Origin: Alphaproteobacteria bacterium MarineAlpha3_Bin4
GTDB taxonomy: Bacteria; Pseudomonadota; Alphaproteobacteria; Rhodospirillales; Casp-alpha2
DNA length: 8,080 nt
Assembly (NCBI GenBank): GCA_002938045.1
Contig: PTLJ01000057.1
Span: forward strand, 1 to 8,080
Direction: 5' to 3'
Below the pieces are notes generated by a model. It saw only the letters and a list, made by a program, of their open reading frames with translations. It had not been told where the DNA came from and made no database searches. Shown piece after piece: positions 6,803-8,080 of the stretch; position 1 is the first letter of the stretch, and each line of letters begins with the position of its first letter. A program made the position numbers and the translations under genes.

Positions 6803-6953
6803 TCTATCTTAAAGTTCTCGGGCAACCACCTTTGGTCGGGCGATTGTCTTCCTGCCCATACTGGTCCGCTGCAGGATCAGGCTAATTTGGAAAAGTTATT
6901 GCAATGGCAACGGAGCTTGTCTAGGTGTGCCGAAATTAGCTGTAAGTGGTGGG
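6803..6953. other. Non-coding spacer between the truncated small gene and rlmB
   Basis: No frame on either strand looks protein-coding here and I see no tRNA or known RNA element. Apart from the weak hairpin at 6891-6911, the stretch may hold the promoter of the small minus-strand gene (TTGCCA then ATTAGC read on the minus strand, spacing 18), but this is weak. Confidence 0.4.
6891..6911 (-). terminator. Weak terminator-like hairpin after rlmB
   Basis: On the minus strand GTTGC-CATT-GCAAT can pair over 5 bp (including one G-U pair) and is followed by AACTTTT, about 43 bases after the rlmB stop. The stem is short and poor in GC, so this is a tentative Rho-independent terminator. Confidence 0.25.
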
Positions 6954-7829
6954 TTAGGGGATCTCGGCGTCAGCACGACGAGCGATTTCATAAAGGGCTA
7001 CCGCTGCAGCGGTCGAAAGATTGAGATTTTCGACCGCGCTGGAGATCGGAATCCTGACCATGATGTCGCAGTGTTCCCGGGTCAAGCGCCTCAGACCGCG
7101 TCCTTCAGCACCTACCACGAGTGCGATCCGTCCCGAAAGATTGGCCGATGCTAAATCCCGATCGGCGTTGCCGTCGAGGCCAACGCACCAAAACCCGGAA
7201 GCCTGAAGTTCTTTCATCGATCGTACGATATTTGTCACCTGGATCAGCGGAACCTTCTCCAGGGCCCCCGACGCGGCCTTTGCCAAAACGCCCGTTACAT
7301 CGGGCGCGTGGCGATTCTGCATGATGCACGCATTCGCACCGAACGCGGCCGCAGACCGGAGCACGGCGCCAATGTTTCGCGGGTCCGTTGCCTGATCGAG
7401 AATGACGACGACCGCGGATTGGTCGGCCGAAAGAGCGTCGCATATGTCGCTTATTTCGACACTCGGTAGCGGGTCAACCTCAACCGCGATGCCCTGATGG
7501 ATGGCGCCACTAGGCAGAGACGCGTCTAACACCGCCCGTTGGCAGATCTCCGGTTCTGGCAAATGCCAGGATCGGCTGGCAGGGAGGTGGGTTAAGACTT
7601 TCGACGTTTGTCCGGTGACGAAGATCCGGTGACAGCGGCGCAGAGGGTTCGCAAGGATCCCTTGCACCGCGTGCGTCCCGTAAATCCACTCGCGCCCAAT
7701 GCTTGATTGTCGCCGGCTACTTTTCGCCCCCGGTTGGTCAGGCTTGCTGACGTCATTGGGGATTTTGGAGTGGCCCGCATATTGGCGTTTCGAACTCTGC
7801 TTGCGCTTTACCATGGTGGCCATTATCAT
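6954..7829 (-). CDS. rlmB: 23S rRNA (guanosine-2'-O-)-methyltransferase RlmB (SpoU/TrmH family)
   Basis: This SPOUT-fold enzyme uses S-adenosylmethionine to methylate the ribose of G2251 (E. coli numbering) in 23S rRNA. From ATG 7827-7829 it has 291 residues. It comprises a Lys/Arg-rich N-terminal extension (about 1-45), a substrate-binding domain starting at WIYGTHAVQGIL (48-59), and the SpoU domain. The three SpoU motifs are present: DPRNIGAVLRSAAAFGA (about 149-165), LVVGAEGRGL (237-246) and IPISSAVENLNLSTAAAVALYE split over 260-281, with the conserved Asn of NLN. The AdoMet site is formed by motifs 2 and 3 in a trefoil knot. The start is uncertain: ATGs at 7829, 7823 and 7814 are all in frame and none has a clear ribosome-binding site. 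A TTG at 7931 is possible but unlikely. It is divergent from the tRNA-Tyr gene. Confidence 0.93.
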   Translation of the reverse strand: MIMATMVKRKQSSKRQYAGHSKIPNDVSKPDQPGAKSSRRQSSIGREWIYGTHAVQGILANPLRRCHRIFVTGQTSKVLTHLPASRSWHLPEPEICQRAVLDASLPSGAIHQGIAVEVDPLPSVEISDICDALSADQSAVVVILDQATDPRNIGAVLRSAAAFGANACIMQNRHAPDVTGVLAKAASGALEKVPLIQVTNIVRSMKELQASGFWCVGLDGNADRDLASANLSGRIALVVGAEGRGLRRLTREHCDIMVRIPISSAVENLNLSTAAAVALYEIARRADAEIP

Positions 7830-7914
7830 GGTGGAAATTGTGGTGTCTGCAAGCGCCTCGGCCTCATCTGATTGGAAGGCGAAGCGACATTGCGTTTTTT
7901 GCTTTGTTTTGAAG

Positions 7915-7944
7915 TTGACAACTGGCTGCAAATCCTCGTATTTC
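7915..7944 (+). promoter_or_regulatory. Candidate promoter of the tRNA-Tyr gene
   Basis: A perfect -35 consensus TTGACA (7915-7920) is followed after 18 bp by TATTTC (7939-7944). This predicts transcription from about 7951, roughly 37 nt before the mature tRNA 5' end, which would be removed by RNase P. The strong -35 box fits a highly expressed stable RNA gene. A second AT-rich patch, TATTTATA at 7973-7980, is an alternative -10. Confidence 0.55.
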
Positions 7945-7987
7945 CGGAACTTCCAGGCGCCAAACAGCGCCGTATTTATAGGTGCCA

Positions 7988-8073
7988 GGAGGGATGCCCG
8001 AGTGGCTAAAGGGGACGGGCTGTAAACCCGTTGGCGTACGCCTACGTTGGTTCGAATCCAACTCCCTCCACCA
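7988..8073 (+). tRNA. tRNA-Tyr: tRNA-Tyr (anticodon GTA)
   Basis: The full cloverleaf can be drawn. The acceptor stem GGAGGGA (7988-7994) pairs perfectly with TCCCTCC (8063-8069), followed by discriminator A and an encoded CCA (8071-8073). The anticodon stem ACGGG/CCCGT (8015-8019, 8027-8031) encloses the 7-base loop CTGTAAA, with anticodon GTA at 8022-8024, reading tyrosine codons TAC and TAT. A 14-base variable region contains a GGCG/CGCC stem, making this a type II tRNA as expected for bacterial tRNA-Tyr. The T-arm is GTTGG-TTCGAAT-CCAAC (8046-8062). Total length is 86 nt. A promoter lies just upstream. In many alphaproteobacteria this gene heads a tRNA-Gly/tRNA-Trp/secE-type region; what follows here is outside the window. 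Confidence 0.98.
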
Positions 8074-8080
8074 CTCTACC

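Noticed and set aside
6591..6812. 73-codon plus-strand frame starting with GTG
   Set aside because: It is antisense to a minus-strand frame with a signal-peptide-like start and stronger third-position GC.
7830..7931. RlmB start at TTG 7931
   Set aside because: It would extend the gene into the -35 region of the tRNA promoter; three ATGs are available downstream.
1..8080. Mobile elements, CRISPR arrays, toxin-antitoxin or defence genes
   Set aside because: I looked for transposase or integrase motifs, regular short repeats and paired small genes on both strands and saw none. The tRNA-Tyr 3' end is at the window edge, so an attachment site there cannot be judged.

Overview
This window looks like ordinary chromosomal DNA from an alphaproteobacterium, possibly of the Rhodospirillales type. 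The evidence is the form of the CtpA-like S41 protease, the short DksA/TraR-type zinc-finger protein, ArgS, and an rlmB gene divergent from a type II tRNA-Tyr gene. The taxonomic call is an inference from protein character. GC content is moderately high. Stop codons are conventional (TGA, TAG and TAA all terminate genes), so there is no sign of a recoded genetic code.

Layout from left to right. Positions 1-1051 (+) hold the 3' part of a carboxy-terminal processing protease gene whose start lies outside the window. Positions 1032-1367 (+) hold a small coding region of unknown function that is missing from a simple start-to-stop ORF search: 97 open codons have no usable start, and one TAA separates them from an in-frame ATG that overlaps the protease gene. 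Next come a ChaC-type gamma-glutamylcyclotransferase (1400-2032, +) and a MATE-family efflux transporter (2187-3560, +). A DksA/TraR-type zinc-finger protein (3661-4008, -) faces the transporter tail to tail and is divergent from argS (4161-5915, +). The argS/regulator spacer contains a perfect 8-bp inverted repeat that overlaps a candidate argS -35 box. A 3-methyladenine DNA glycosylase-like gene (5912-6532, +) overlaps the end of argS by 4 bp and is probably translationally coupled to it. Converging on it is the N-terminal part of a small, probably exported protein (6533-6802, -) that appears to have lost its 3' end. Position 6954 to about 7829 (-) is rlmB. The window closes with a complete tRNA-Tyr(GUA) gene (7988-8073, +) behind a consensus-like promoter.

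The genes are mainly housekeeping: envelope proteolysis, glutathione turnover, efflux, stringent-response-type regulation, tRNA charging, alkylation repair and 23S rRNA modification. I saw no phage genes, transposase, CRISPR array, toxin-antitoxin pair or defence system. I do not think the window contains a new multi-gene system. The points most worth a second look are the two apparently broken small genes, the operator-like inverted repeat between argS and the DksA-type gene, and the argS/glycosylase overlap.
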